From CAZGLR01 sp964526635 (lineage in GTDB: Bacteria; Zixibacteria; MSB-5A5; GN15; JAAZOE01), in NCBI GenBank assembly GCA_964526635.1, contig CAZGLR010000032.1, forward strand, positions 1-29,965: a stretch of 29,965 bases of DNA, given 5' to 3'. How positions within the stretch are numbered: the stretch's first letter is position 1; every line of letters starts with the position of its first letter. Below are positions 7,038 through 15,119 of the stretch, piece after piece. The notes beneath the pieces were generated by a model. The model was not told where the DNA came from. It worked only from the letters and a program-made list of their open reading frames with translations, and made no database searches. The translations under genes and the position numbers were made by a program.

Positions 7038-7714
7038 CCTGTGTTATTGCAACCAGCCGGGAATGGCATGAACGTCTGGCCGGGGAACTTTCTGATACAA
7101 CCGGTGAAACGTTTCATCTTATTACCGATCGATGGGATTTGACTTCGGAAAGATTACAGCAATGGCAACCCCGGTATGTCTTTTTCCCGCACTGGTCATA
7201 TATAATACCGCCGGATATTTATGAAAATTATGAGTGTATCATCTTCCACATGACCGATGTTCCCTTCGGCCGCGGCGGCAGTCCGCTGCAAAACCTCATT
7301 TCCCGGGGTATTTACGAGACCAAAATCTCGGCGTTGCGCTGCGTGGCCGAACTCGATGCCGGACCGGTGTATATCAAGCAGCCGTTATCGCTCCACGGCA
7401 GTGCCGAGGAAATTTTCGCTCGGGCCGGAGATATTATCGCCGAGATGATCAAAACTATCGTGACCGAACACCCCAAACCACAACCTCAAGCTGGTGAGCC
7501 GGTCACATTCAAGCGGCGGAAACCATCACAATCAACCATTGCGGGCATCACCACCTTATCGAAACTCTATGACCATATTCGCATGCTCGATGCCGATGGC
7601 TATCCTCATGCGTTTTTTGAAATCGACGCCTTCCGCTTCGAATTCCGCCAGGCTAAACTGGAAGATAAGACCCTGACCGCACAGGTCACGATCACCGAGG
7701 TGAAAAATGAGTAA
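7034..7714 (+). CDS. Formyltransferase-fold protein of the nonulosonate cassette
   Basis: A 226-residue protein of the formyltransferase family (methionyl-tRNA formyltransferase / sugar N-formyltransferase fold). The hallmark is IIFHMTDVPFGRGGSPLQNL (about residues 72-91), aligned with NVHxSLLPxxRGxxPIQ of FMT, followed by ELDAGPVYIK with the catalytic Asp. The catalytic His is kept, but the Asn two residues before it is Ile. The enzyme would use 10-formyl-tetrahydrofolate to formylate a sugar amine. It sits between pseH and a PIG-L deacetylase (ATGA overlap before, 8-nt overlap after). This suggests an N-acetyl to N-formyl exchange on the nonulosonate. The C-terminal third (residues 165-226) has no motif I can name. 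Confidence 0.78.
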   Translation: MTCVIATSREWHERLAGELSDTTGETFHLITDRWDLTSERLQQWQPRYVFFPHWSYIIPPDIYENYECIIFHMTDVPFGRGGSPLQNLISRGIYETKISALRCVAELDAGPVYIKQPLSLHGSAEEIFARAGDIIAEMIKTIVTEHPKPQPQAGEPVTFKRRKPSQSTIAGITTLSKLYDHIRMLDADGYPHAFFEIDAFRFEFRQAKLEDKTLTAQVTITEVKNE

Positions 7715-8399
7715 AACCGTGCTGGTCATCGCGGCCCATCCCGATGATGAAATCCTCGGCTGTGGCGGAGCAATGGCATCTCACAGCGCTGCCTGCGACG
7801 AGGTACATACGGTCATTGTCGCCGAGGGAATTACCAGCCGGGATAATGCCCGTGATCGGGAAAAAAGAATAGACGACTTATCCATATTGGGCACGGCGGC
7901 CCGGGCCGCCGGCAGCATACTCGGGGTGGCGTCCGTTGATTTACTCGATATGCCGGATAATCGCATGGACAGTGTCGATCTGCTCGATATCATCAAAGTC
8001 GTCGAAGCACAAATTACGAAATTTCAACCGGATGTAATCTACACGCATCACCATGGCGACCTCAATATCGATCACCGCCGGCTGCATCAGGCGGTCTTGA
8101 CCGCTGCCCGTCCGCTGCCGGGCAGGCACCGGATCGAAAGTATCCTGGCCTTCGAAGTCGCCTCCAGTACTGAATGGCAATCGCCGGGCACGATGGCGCC
8201 ATTTACCCCTAACTGGTATCTCGATATCAGTACGGTTATGCACAAAAAAACCCTGGCGCTGGAAGCCTACGGCGATGAGATCCCCGGCTGGCCGCACGCC
8301 CGCTCGATCAAGGCAGTGCAGGCGCTGGCCGCGTGGCGCGGGGCCAATATCGGCTGCGAGGCCGCCGAGGCCTTTATGCTGGCACGATGTATCTTGTAA
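7707..8399 (+). CDS. PIG-L family deacetylase
   Basis: A 230-residue LmbE/PIG-L zinc deacetylase. The metal site is complete: His11 and Asp14 in AHPDDE (residues 11-15, with catalytic Asp13), and His123 in HHHGDLNIDH. PIG-L enzymes remove N-acetyl groups from amino sugars, as in GlcNAc-PI, mycothiol and bacillithiol synthesis. Here the neighbours suggest that an acetamido group of the nonulosonate, or its precursor, is removed so that the adjacent formyltransferase can act. No signal peptide, so cytoplasmic. The start overlaps the formyltransferase by 8 nt, with GAGGTG as ribosome site. The next gene, pseI, follows after 15 nt. Confidence 0.88.
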   Translation: MSKTVLVIAAHPDDEILGCGGAMASHSAACDEVHTVIVAEGITSRDNARDREKRIDDLSILGTAARAAGSILGVASVDLLDMPDNRMDSVDLLDIIKVVEAQITKFQPDVIYTHHHGDLNIDHRRLHQAVLTAARPLPGRHRIESILAFEVASSTEWQSPGTMAPFTPNWYLDISTVMHKKTLALEAYGDEIPGWPHARSIKAVQALAAWRGANIGCEAAEAFMLARCIL

Positions 8400-8414
8400 A
8401 CAGGATGAAGCCTT

Positions 8415-9467
8415 ATGCACGATGTTCAAATCGGAACTAAACACATCGGACTGTCGCATCGACCATTTATAATTGCCGAGATGTCGGGCAATCATAATCA
8501 GTCGCTGGAACGCGCCATGGCAATTGTCGATGCCGCCGCGCAGGCCGGCGCGCATGCGCTCAAACTGCAGACATACACGGCCGATACCATGACGATCGAC
8601 TGCACCGACGGTGAGTTTTCCATCGATGATGACAAAAGCCTCTGGAAGGGCGAAAACCTGTACTCGCTGTACCAGAAAGCCTATACACCGTGGGAATGGC
8701 ATCAACCTGTCATAGAACGTTGCCGGCGACTCGGATTGATACCGTTTTCGACACCCTTCGATGACTCAGCCGTCGATTTTTTGGAAAGCCTCGATGTCCC
8801 GGCCTATAAGATCGCCTCGTTTGAAAACACCGATCTGCCGCTGATTCGCAAAGTCGCGGCCACCGGAAAACCGATGATTATTTCAACCGGTATGGCGACG
8901 GTTGCCGAGCTGGATGAAACTGTCCGGGCTGCCCGCGAGGCCGGGTGTCGTGATCTGATCCTGCTGAAATGTACCAGCAGTTATCCGGCCACACCGGAAA
9001 ACAGCAATATCGTCACTATTCCGCATATGCGCGATTTGTTCGACGTCCAGGTCGGTCTGTCCGATCACACCCTCGGGATCGGTGCGCCCCTGGCCGCTAT
9101 CGCACTCGGCGCCACAGTCATCGAAAAGCACTTTACCCTGGCGCGGGCGGATGGCGGTGTCGACAGCGCCTTTTCTCTCGAACCCGATGAACTGCGCTCG
9201 CTGGTGATCGAAAGCGAACGCGGCTGGCAGGCGCTGGGAAAGATTGCCTACGGTCGCAGCGATGTGGAAAAAAAATCACTCCAGTTTCGCCGTTCCCTCT
9301 ATGTCACCAAAGACCTGAAAGCCGGCGACATGCTCGATGAATCCAACCTGCGTATTATCCGGCCAGGCATGGGCTTGGAACCAAAGTATTTTGACACCCT
9401 GCTGGGAAAGCGGGTACATAAAGATGTGAAAAAGGGAACGGCCGTATCCTGGGAGATCTTCGAATAA
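8415..9467 (+). CDS. pseI: PseI: pseudaminic acid synthase
   Basis: A 350-residue canonical PseI that condenses 2,4-diacetamido-2,4,6-trideoxy-L-altrose with PEP. It has FIIAEMSGNHNQSLERAM (NHNQ motif), AHALKLQTYTADTMT, STPFDDSAVDFLE, ISTGMAT, KCTSSYPATPEN and both metal ligands: His218 in GLSDHT and His239 in EKHFTL. The SAF-like domain starts near RRSLYVTKDLKAGDML (about residue 290). This contrasts with the NeuB-like protein at 612-1658, which lacks both His. Its placement last in the sugar cassette, after the deacetylase, suggests that the modified hexose may be its substrate, or that modification acts on the product. AGGA lies 9 nt before the ATG. Confidence 0.93.
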   Translation: MHDVQIGTKHIGLSHRPFIIAEMSGNHNQSLERAMAIVDAAAQAGAHALKLQTYTADTMTIDCTDGEFSIDDDKSLWKGENLYSLYQKAYTPWEWHQPVIERCRRLGLIPFSTPFDDSAVDFLESLDVPAYKIASFENTDLPLIRKVAATGKPMIISTGMATVAELDETVRAAREAGCRDLILLKCTSSYPATPENSNIVTIPHMRDLFDVQVGLSDHTLGIGAPLAAIALGATVIEKHFTLARADGGVDSAFSLEPDELRSLVIESERGWQALGKIAYGRSDVEKKSLQFRRSLYVTKDLKAGDMLDESNLRIIRPGMGLEPKYFDTLLGKRVHKDVKKGTAVSWEIFE

Positions 9468-9489
9468 TCCAAAGGGGGATCAATAACTG

Positions 9490-10986
9490 ATGCACGACAA
9501 CAGGGAAAGTAACCTGCGCGCAGAGGATAAACACGGAGTCGATCCGTCGCAAACCGCCATTTGCCTCTATGCGCGTTCACTGCAAGCCACCCTCTATGCC
9601 CGCATCGGCCTGCAACTCGAAGCGCGAGGGTATCGAACAGTTTATATCGTACAAAACGATCGTGAAGAGGCCGAAGTCGGTTCTCACGATGTCAGCGGCC
9701 CGATTTATAATCTGACCCGCTATATTCGCGAAAACTGGAGTAATCGAAAAATCCTGGACGCTCTCACTCTCGATCAAATCGAACGCAAATACGATATCGA
9801 GTCGGTCTGGAGTCTGTTTTACACCGATCGTTATTTGATTCAATACGACTATGATGACGCGGTCCGGTTTATCAAATTGCATGTTGCCTTTTTTGATGAC
9901 ATTGCCACCACGCACAAGGTAAATTATCTGCTCAACGAGGGCATCGCACTCTTTTCGTCCTATATTTTCTACTACGTTGCGCGAAATTACAACTGCCGGT
10001 ATTTCGGGATTATCTGCCCGCGCAATTTTTCCATGGAGAAGATCTTTTTCACAACTGATGCCAACTCCCGGAATTATCATCTCGACCGGCTTTATGAGAA
10101 ACGTGATTTTTCCGACAATCAGATACTGCAGGCGCGCGAGTTTATCGAGGATTTCCGCAAAAGCAGCGTGCATCCCGACTACATGAAAGTCTCCGGCAGA
10201 AAGCCCCGCCTGACCGGGAAAGCCCTGGCCGGAGTCCTGCGGTATCTTTTCAGCCTGCTGAAACCGATTGAAAAATATGACTACGAGAAATACAACGGCC
10301 GCGCCCGCACGCATCTGTACCTGATTCGCAATTACTTGAAGCATTTTGTTCACAAGCGATATTATCGGCAACCATCGGATAGCGAACGCTTTTACCTCTT
10401 CCCGCTTCATTTTCAGCCGGAAGCATCGACCCTTGTCTGGGCCCAGAATTACGAAAAGCAGCTCTATGCGGTCGATCTTCTGGCCAAGAAAATCCCCGGA
10501 GATGCAAAGCTTTACGTCAAAGAGCATTTCGGGACAGTCGGGCATCGTGAAACCGAATTTTATCGCAAGCTGAAAAACTATCCCAATGTCAAGCTGATCG
10601 ATCCCTGGCAGGATTCACAGGTGCTGATGAAAAAATCACTCGGGGTAATCGTCCTGACCGGGACGGCCGGCTGGGAAGCTCTGCTGCATCGTATTCCGGT
10701 ATTTATCCTGGGGACAGTGTACTTCGAGAATTTCAAATACGCCTGGCACATCCGGAATATCGATGATATCACCGGGGCGTTCAAGAAGGCGGCAGTGGAA
10801 TTCCCCGCCGCCGAAGAGTATGATCGCGAACTGGCCGTATATATCGCCGCGTATCTGAATTCACTCAAAACCGGCAATTATTATTTGCGGCCCAACGATG
10901 AAAACCTGGTCGGACCTGAAAACGTGACGAACCTGACCAACCACATCCTGGAAGAAATACGGATATTTCACAGTGCAGAAGGTTAA
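9490..10986 (+). CDS. Capsule polysaccharide synthesis (KpsC/KpsS-like) protein, candidate CMP-nonulosonate transferase
   Basis: A 498-residue protein whose C-terminal half matches the Capsule_synth family. The hallmarks are FPLHFQPEASTLVWAQNY (about residues 302-319), LYVKEHFGTVGHRETEFY and the GTAGWEALLHRIPVFILG motif, equivalent to the nucleotide-sugar-binding end of KpsS/KpsC Kdo transferases. Those enzymes use CMP-Kdo, a CMP-activated keto-acid like CMP-pseudaminate. The gene comes directly after pseI (22 nt), so it is a good candidate for the transferase that uses the CMP sugar made by this cassette. That is inference. The N-terminal 230 residues have no motif I recognise. Ribosome site GGGGGA at 9474-9479. 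The stop lies 14 nt inside the flippase gene. Confidence 0.75.
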   Translation: MHDNRESNLRAEDKHGVDPSQTAICLYARSLQATLYARIGLQLEARGYRTVYIVQNDREEAEVGSHDVSGPIYNLTRYIRENWSNRKILDALTLDQIERKYDIESVWSLFYTDRYLIQYDYDDAVRFIKLHVAFFDDIATTHKVNYLLNEGIALFSSYIFYYVARNYNCRYFGIICPRNFSMEKIFFTTDANSRNYHLDRLYEKRDFSDNQILQAREFIEDFRKSSVHPDYMKVSGRKPRLTGKALAGVLRYLFSLLKPIEKYDYEKYNGRARTHLYLIRNYLKHFVHKRYYRQPSDSERFYLFPLHFQPEASTLVWAQNYEKQLYAVDLLAKKIPGDAKLYVKEHFGTVGHRETEFYRKLKNYPNVKLIDPWQDSQVLMKKSLGVIVLTGTAGWEALLHRIPVFILGTVYFENFKYAWHIRNIDDITGAFKKAAVEFPAAEEYDRELAVYIAAYLNSLKTGNYYLRPNDENLVGPENVTNLTNHILEEIRIFHSAEG

Positions 10987-12472
10987 GTCGGACAGCCTCA
11001 ATGCGATTATCTTCCAGGCCCTGAGCTACCTTACCACTTTTGCGATCGGCACCTATATCGTCAAAAGCGTCTCGGTTGACACCTATGGCGCCTATGCTAT
11101 CTTCAATATTGTCCTGCTCTCGCTGCCGACACTGGTTACACTCAACATCCAGGAATATTATTTTATTACGATCGCGGCCTCAAAAACCCGCGAGGAAAAA
11201 CTCCGGCTGGTCGGTGTCATCGGGTTTTTTGCGCTGATCTGTAATATTGTCGTGGCGGCCGTGCTGATAATTCCACCGATACGCAACATGGTGCTGACCG
11301 TCCTTCAGGTCGGTCACTACGATCAGGCCTTTATCTTCCTGATGTTCTATATAATTCTTTATTCCATTTTTCTTACCTATCTGCGCTTTTTCATGTACAC
11401 GCATCAGGTCAAGGCCTACAATCTCCTGAACTACCTGAATGTTGCGCTCTGGATACTGCCGCTGCTGTTTCTCAAAATTACCGTGGCCGGCATCTTTTTG
11501 TGGAAGACAGTCTTTCTGGTGGCGATTACCATGATTGCGGCCGGGGTCTTTTACCGCAGTTACAAACATATCGGTTACTTCTATTCATTCAACACGGCGA
11601 TTTTGAAAAAGGCGTTGTCGTTCGGACTTGGCAGTTATGCCGGCACGGCGGCCAACATGTTACTCAATATGACTGACCGGCTCATGCTGTCGATCATGCT
11701 CGGGACAACCGCGGCCGGCTTCTATACCTTTGCCAATCTGCCGTTCACGATTTTGTATTCCTTTGTGGCCAGTACTGTGTTTCTCATTACACTGCCATAT
11801 ATCAACGATCTCCATGCCAATAAAGATAACCGTAAGTACCTCCTGTTGCATCTGCTGCTGAAAAAACTGCTGATCTATCTGACACCAGTGGTTGTCTTTC
11901 TGATAGCCTTCGCTGACAACATAATTGTGATCCTCGGCAAAAGCGAGTACCTGCCGGTGGCACGCGCTTATATCCCGCTGGCGATCAGCTACATTTTCTT
12001 TGTCCTGCTTACTGTCCCACGCCAGGAATTGTATCTCAAACGACGACTGACAAGTTTGAGTGTCATCTATGTCCTCGGCTTGATAGTGAATGTTGGGCTG
12101 AATATCGTTTTGATTCCACGCTACAACTACATGGGTGCGATTTATTCGTCATTGATCGCACGCGGCCTTATGCTGGTGTTGCTGTATCGGTCGGCGCGCA
12201 TTTTGAATTTTGCACAGATGAAGCCGTGGACCATACCGCGCTGGGCCGTCGCCACGGTAATTGGGGTTGTGGTCGCACTCATGGCCCGCAGCCTGCTTCC
12301 CGTCACGCTGCCGATTATGCAGCAGGCGGGTGTTATCGCCTTCACCTTTGTACTCTGGAGTGTGTTTTATATTGTGCTGCTCCGGTTGACGGGATTACTT
12401 GGAAATGAGGAACAGCGTTTGCTTGATCACGCTGTGGGGAAATTATATGGTAAATCTGGAACTGCTGGATAA
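10973..12472 (+). CDS. Wzx-type polysaccharide flippase (MOP superfamily)
   Basis: A 499-residue integral membrane protein with about 12-14 hydrophobic helices spread along the chain, beginning ALSYLTTFAIGTYIVKSV. The conserved MOP-type element NMTDRLMLSIMLGTTAAGFY (about residues 227-246) is diagnostic of O-antigen flippases. It would move undecaprenyl-diphosphate-linked repeat units to the periplasm. The start is a GTG overlapping the upstream gene by 14 nt; no in-frame ATG lies nearby. Its presence with a Wzy-like protein, a Wzz and a WbaP-like transferase defines a Wzx/Wzy-dependent pathway. Flippase sequences diverge strongly, so the transported unit cannot be deduced. Confidence 0.85.
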   Translation: MQKVKSDSLNAIIFQALSYLTTFAIGTYIVKSVSVDTYGAYAIFNIVLLSLPTLVTLNIQEYYFITIAASKTREEKLRLVGVIGFFALICNIVVAAVLIIPPIRNMVLTVLQVGHYDQAFIFLMFYIILYSIFLTYLRFFMYTHQVKAYNLLNYLNVALWILPLLFLKITVAGIFLWKTVFLVAITMIAAGVFYRSYKHIGYFYSFNTAILKKALSFGLGSYAGTAANMLLNMTDRLMLSIMLGTTAAGFYTFANLPFTILYSFVASTVFLITLPYINDLHANKDNRKYLLLHLLLKKLLIYLTPVVVFLIAFADNIIVILGKSEYLPVARAYIPLAISYIFFVLLTVPRQELYLKRRLTSLSVIYVLGLIVNVGLNIVLIPRYNYMGAIYSSLIARGLMLVLLYRSARILNFAQMKPWTIPRWAVATVIGVVVALMARSLLPVTLPIMQQAGVIAFTFVLWSVFYIVLLRLTGLLGNEEQRLLDHAVGKLYGKSGTAG

Positions 12473-13091
12473 GATCTACCGGGCGCTATGGAAACGCCTC
12501 TGGCGGTTGTTATTTGCATCGAACTTCAAGTATTTCGGCCGCCGGGTCAGCCTCATGTTTCCCATGAAAATCCAGGGGGCGAAATATATATCTATCGAGG
12601 ATAATGTCCTCCTCAACGATCACGCCTGGCTTCTGGCCCTGCCGATTGATTCCCATACCCCGGAAATGCGAATCGGCGAAGACACCTACGTCGGTCATTT
12701 CGCTCATTTTGTTGCCGTGCGCCATGTCGAGATTGGCAGAAACGTGATTATTGCCGACAAAGTCTATATCTCCGACAATTCTCACGGCTGGGAGGATATC
12801 TCGACTCCGGTGCTGCATCAACCGGTACAGTACAAGGCCGATGCCATCATCGGCGATGATACCTGGCTGGGCGAGAATGTTTGTATTGTCGGTGCCCGTG
12901 TTGGGAAGCATTGCGTTATCGGTGCCAATTCGGTGGTGTTAAAAGATATTCCGGATTATTGCGTGGCCGGCGGCATACCAGCGAAGATTATCAAACGCTT
13001 CGATTTTGAATCACATACCTGGCGACGCACTGATGCGCACGGCGAGTTCATTGATATCGAAACCGCCGCCGCACAGCAGAGCCGCGACTGA
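12447..13091 (+). CDS. Left-handed beta-helix (hexapeptide repeat) acyltransferase
   Basis: A 214-residue hexapeptide-repeat transferase. Imperfect [LIV]-G-x4 repeats run from about IQGAKYISIEDNV to IGANSVVLKDIPDYCVAGGIPAKIIKRF, the classic end of O-acetyltransferases of the WbbJ/maltose acetyltransferase group. NSHGWEDISTPV holds the likely catalytic His. It probably O-acetylates a sugar of the repeat unit from acetyl-CoA. The ATG at 12447 is chosen: GTGGGGA lies just upstream, while an ATG at 12399 is embedded deeper in the flippase gene. It overlaps the flippase by 26 nt. No membrane anchor is evident. Confidence 0.82.
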   Translation: MVNLELLDKIYRALWKRLWRLLFASNFKYFGRRVSLMFPMKIQGAKYISIEDNVLLNDHAWLLALPIDSHTPEMRIGEDTYVGHFAHFVAVRHVEIGRNVIIADKVYISDNSHGWEDISTPVLHQPVQYKADAIIGDDTWLGENVCIVGARVGKHCVIGANSVVLKDIPDYCVAGGIPAKIIKRFDFESHTWRRTDAHGEFIDIETAAAQQSRD

Positions 13092-13108
13092 AGCACAAGG
13101 ACGAGCCT

Positions 13109-14242
13109 ATGAATATTCTCATAACCGGCGGGGCCGGATTCATCGGGACACATCTCGCACGGCGCGCAATCATCGATGGCCATCAGGTGAATGTCCTCGA
13201 TAACTTCAGCCCGCAGATTCACGGCGACAACCGTGAGCTGCCCGATGATCTCAAATCATCTGCCCGCCTTATTCGCGGCGATGTTCGCAACCGGGCAACT
13301 ATGGCCGCCGCCCTGTCGGGAATCGAAGCGGTGGTTCACCTGGCTGCTGAAACCGGGACCGGACAATCGATGTATGAAGTCATCCGCTACAGCGATGTCA
13401 ATATTTCCGGTACCGCTACCCTGCTCGACTGCATCATCAATGAAAAGCACAGCACTATCTCGCGGCTGGTGGTGGCATCGTCACGAGCTATCTATGGCGA
13501 AGGGAAATATCAGTGCGCTGACCATGGCGTCGTCTATCCCGATATGCGGGATGTCGAGGAGATGAAGCATGGTCAGTTCGAACCGACCTGCCCCGAATGC
13601 GGTGAACCGTGTACAGCCATACCCACCGATGAAGACAGTGCCCTGAAGCCATCGTCGTTCTATGGTCTGACCAAGCAAATGCAGGAACAGATGATTCTCA
13701 TGTTCGGTAAAACCCTCGATTTGCCGGCTTTTGCCTTGCGTTACCAGAATGTCTATGGCCCCGGACAATCGCTAAAGAACCCTTACACCGGAATCCTGGC
13801 TATCTTTTCCAATCTGGCCCGCGACAGCAAGCCGATAAATGTTTTTGAAGATGGTCTCGAAAGCCGCGATTTTGTCTATATCGATGATGTCGTCGAAGCC
13901 ACTATACGCTGCCTGAATCCCGATCTCAACGAATCCGGCGCCTACAATGTCGGCAGTGGACAAAAAACGACTGTCTATGATGTCGCGACGATAATTAACA
14001 ACTACTTCGGCGGCAATTCAAACATTGGTATAAGCGGCGCATTCCGCCAGGGCGATATTCGCCATAATGTGGCTGATCTGAGCCGGGCCACTTCACATCT
14101 CGGCTTTGTGCCGTCATGGTCATTTGCCGATGGCATCAACCGCTTTCTTGACTGGGCTCACAGTCAGGAAACCAAAGGATCCAAAATCGGTTATGAAGAA
14201 TCGCTCGCTGAACTTCGTCGCAAGGGATTGATGCATGGCTGA
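13109..14242 (+). CDS. NAD-dependent nucleotide-sugar epimerase/dehydratase with Cys4 insert
   Basis: A 377-residue extended SDR. It has the NAD-binding GGAGFIG at the N-terminus, VVHLAAETG, ASSRAIYGEG, and the catalytic Tyr185/Lys189 pair in SSFYGLTKQM, then RYQNVYGPGQ and SRDFVYIDDVVEA. A segment between the Ser and the Tyr motifs carries CPECGEPC (Cys161, 164, 168) plus Cys136, a plausible zinc-knuckle. A similar insert is, to my knowledge, present in some dTDP-L-rhamnose 4-epimerase (6-deoxy-L-talose) enzymes. The exact substrate, a UDP- or dTDP-sugar, is unknown. AAGGA lies 8 nt upstream of the start, and the last codons overlap the GT2 gene. Confidence 0.82.
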   Translation: MNILITGGAGFIGTHLARRAIIDGHQVNVLDNFSPQIHGDNRELPDDLKSSARLIRGDVRNRATMAAALSGIEAVVHLAAETGTGQSMYEVIRYSDVNISGTATLLDCIINEKHSTISRLVVASSRAIYGEGKYQCADHGVVYPDMRDVEEMKHGQFEPTCPECGEPCTAIPTDEDSALKPSSFYGLTKQMQEQMILMFGKTLDLPAFALRYQNVYGPGQSLKNPYTGILAIFSNLARDSKPINVFEDGLESRDFVYIDDVVEATIRCLNPDLNESGAYNVGSGQKTTVYDVATIINNYFGGNSNIGISGAFRQGDIRHNVADLSRATSHLGFVPSWSFADGINRFLDWAHSQETKGSKIGYEESLAELRRKGLMHG

Positions 14243-15119
14243 GACGAAGAAAATCGGGGTAGTCACGGTAACCTACAACAGCGCCGGCTTTATCGATGAT
14301 TTCATGAATTCGATGCTGCAGCAGACACATCGCGATTTCATACTGTATATTATCGACAATGCCTCATCCGATGACACCCTTGAGCGCATCCGCCATTTCA
14401 ATGATCCCCGTATTCAGACAATCGCCAATACTGACAATCTCGGAGTAGCCGCCGCCAACAATCAGGGGATCAACTTATCCTTATCGCAGGACTGCGACTT
14501 TGTGCTTCTCATCAACAACGATACCATCTTCAACCCGGATATGCTGGAACGCCTGATTGACGGCGCTTCCGCGTACAATTGCGATATGATTGTCCCTAAA
14601 ATAACCTACTTTGATCCGCCCGATATCATCTGGTGCGCCGGGGGGACTTTCACCCGCTGGAATTTCTACTCGCCATTTCATTATGGCGACGGCCAAAAAG
14701 ATATCGGGCAATTCGACCGGCCTCGGCGTATCGACTATTGCCCGACCTGCTGTATGCTGATTAAAGCCGGCGTCTTTGATCGCATCGGGCTGATGGATGA
14801 AAAGTACTTCGTGTATTTCGATGATCTCGACTTCTGCTATCGGGCCATGCGGGCCGGGTTGAGTATGTATTACCATCCTGAAGCGACGATGAAACACATA
14901 GTCTCCGGTTCCACCGGAGGGATCAAGTCGCCATTTGCAATCACCTACGGCACCCGCAACAAGATTTACTTTGTCCGCAAGCACATCAATCGCCTGATTG
15001 TGCCGTTTTTGCTTTTGGCCTATCAAACCCTGCTGGTGGCCAAACTGGTTCTGCGTAAAGACAGCTGGGATATTTTCAAACTCAAACAGCGGGCGTTTCG
15101 CCAGGGGCTGACCTTGTGA
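14235..15119 (+). CDS. GT2 family glycosyltransferase (rhamnosyltransferase-like)
   Basis: A 294-residue inverting GT-A glycosyltransferase, family 2. It starts IGVVTVTYNSAGFID, with the nucleotide-binding DNASSDDT, then LGVAAANNQGI and the metal-binding variant LLINNDT (NND in place of DxD). The acceptor end carries the FVYFDDLDFCYRAMRAG motif, with the catalytic-base Asp. The C-terminal 55 residues include a hydrophobic stretch (LIVPFLLLAYQTLLVAKLVL) that may bind the membrane. Members with this layout are often rhamnosyltransferases, but the donor is not proven. It overlaps the epimerase by 8 nt and the next gene by 4 nt. Confidence 0.85.
   Translation: MAETKKIGVVTVTYNSAGFIDDFMNSMLQQTHRDFILYIIDNASSDDTLERIRHFNDPRIQTIANTDNLGVAAANNQGINLSLSQDCDFVLLINNDTIFNPDMLERLIDGASAYNCDMIVPKITYFDPPDIIWCAGGTFTRWNFYSPFHYGDGQKDIGQFDRPRRIDYCPTCCMLIKAGVFDRIGLMDEKYFVYFDDLDFCYRAMRAGLSMYYHPEATMKHIVSGSTGGIKSPFAITYGTRNKIYFVRKHINRLIVPFLLLAYQTLLVAKLVLRKDSWDIFKLKQRAFRQGLTL

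Noticed and set aside
7941..8705. 254-codon open frame on the minus strand
   Set aside because: Antisense to the PIG-L and pseI genes, both with complete catalytic motifs; no motifs in the reverse product.
9577..10545. 322-codon open frame on the minus strand
   Set aside because: It lies wholly antisense to the KpsC/S-like gene, which has recognised motifs; no family motif appears in the antisense product. It is a by-product of codon bias.
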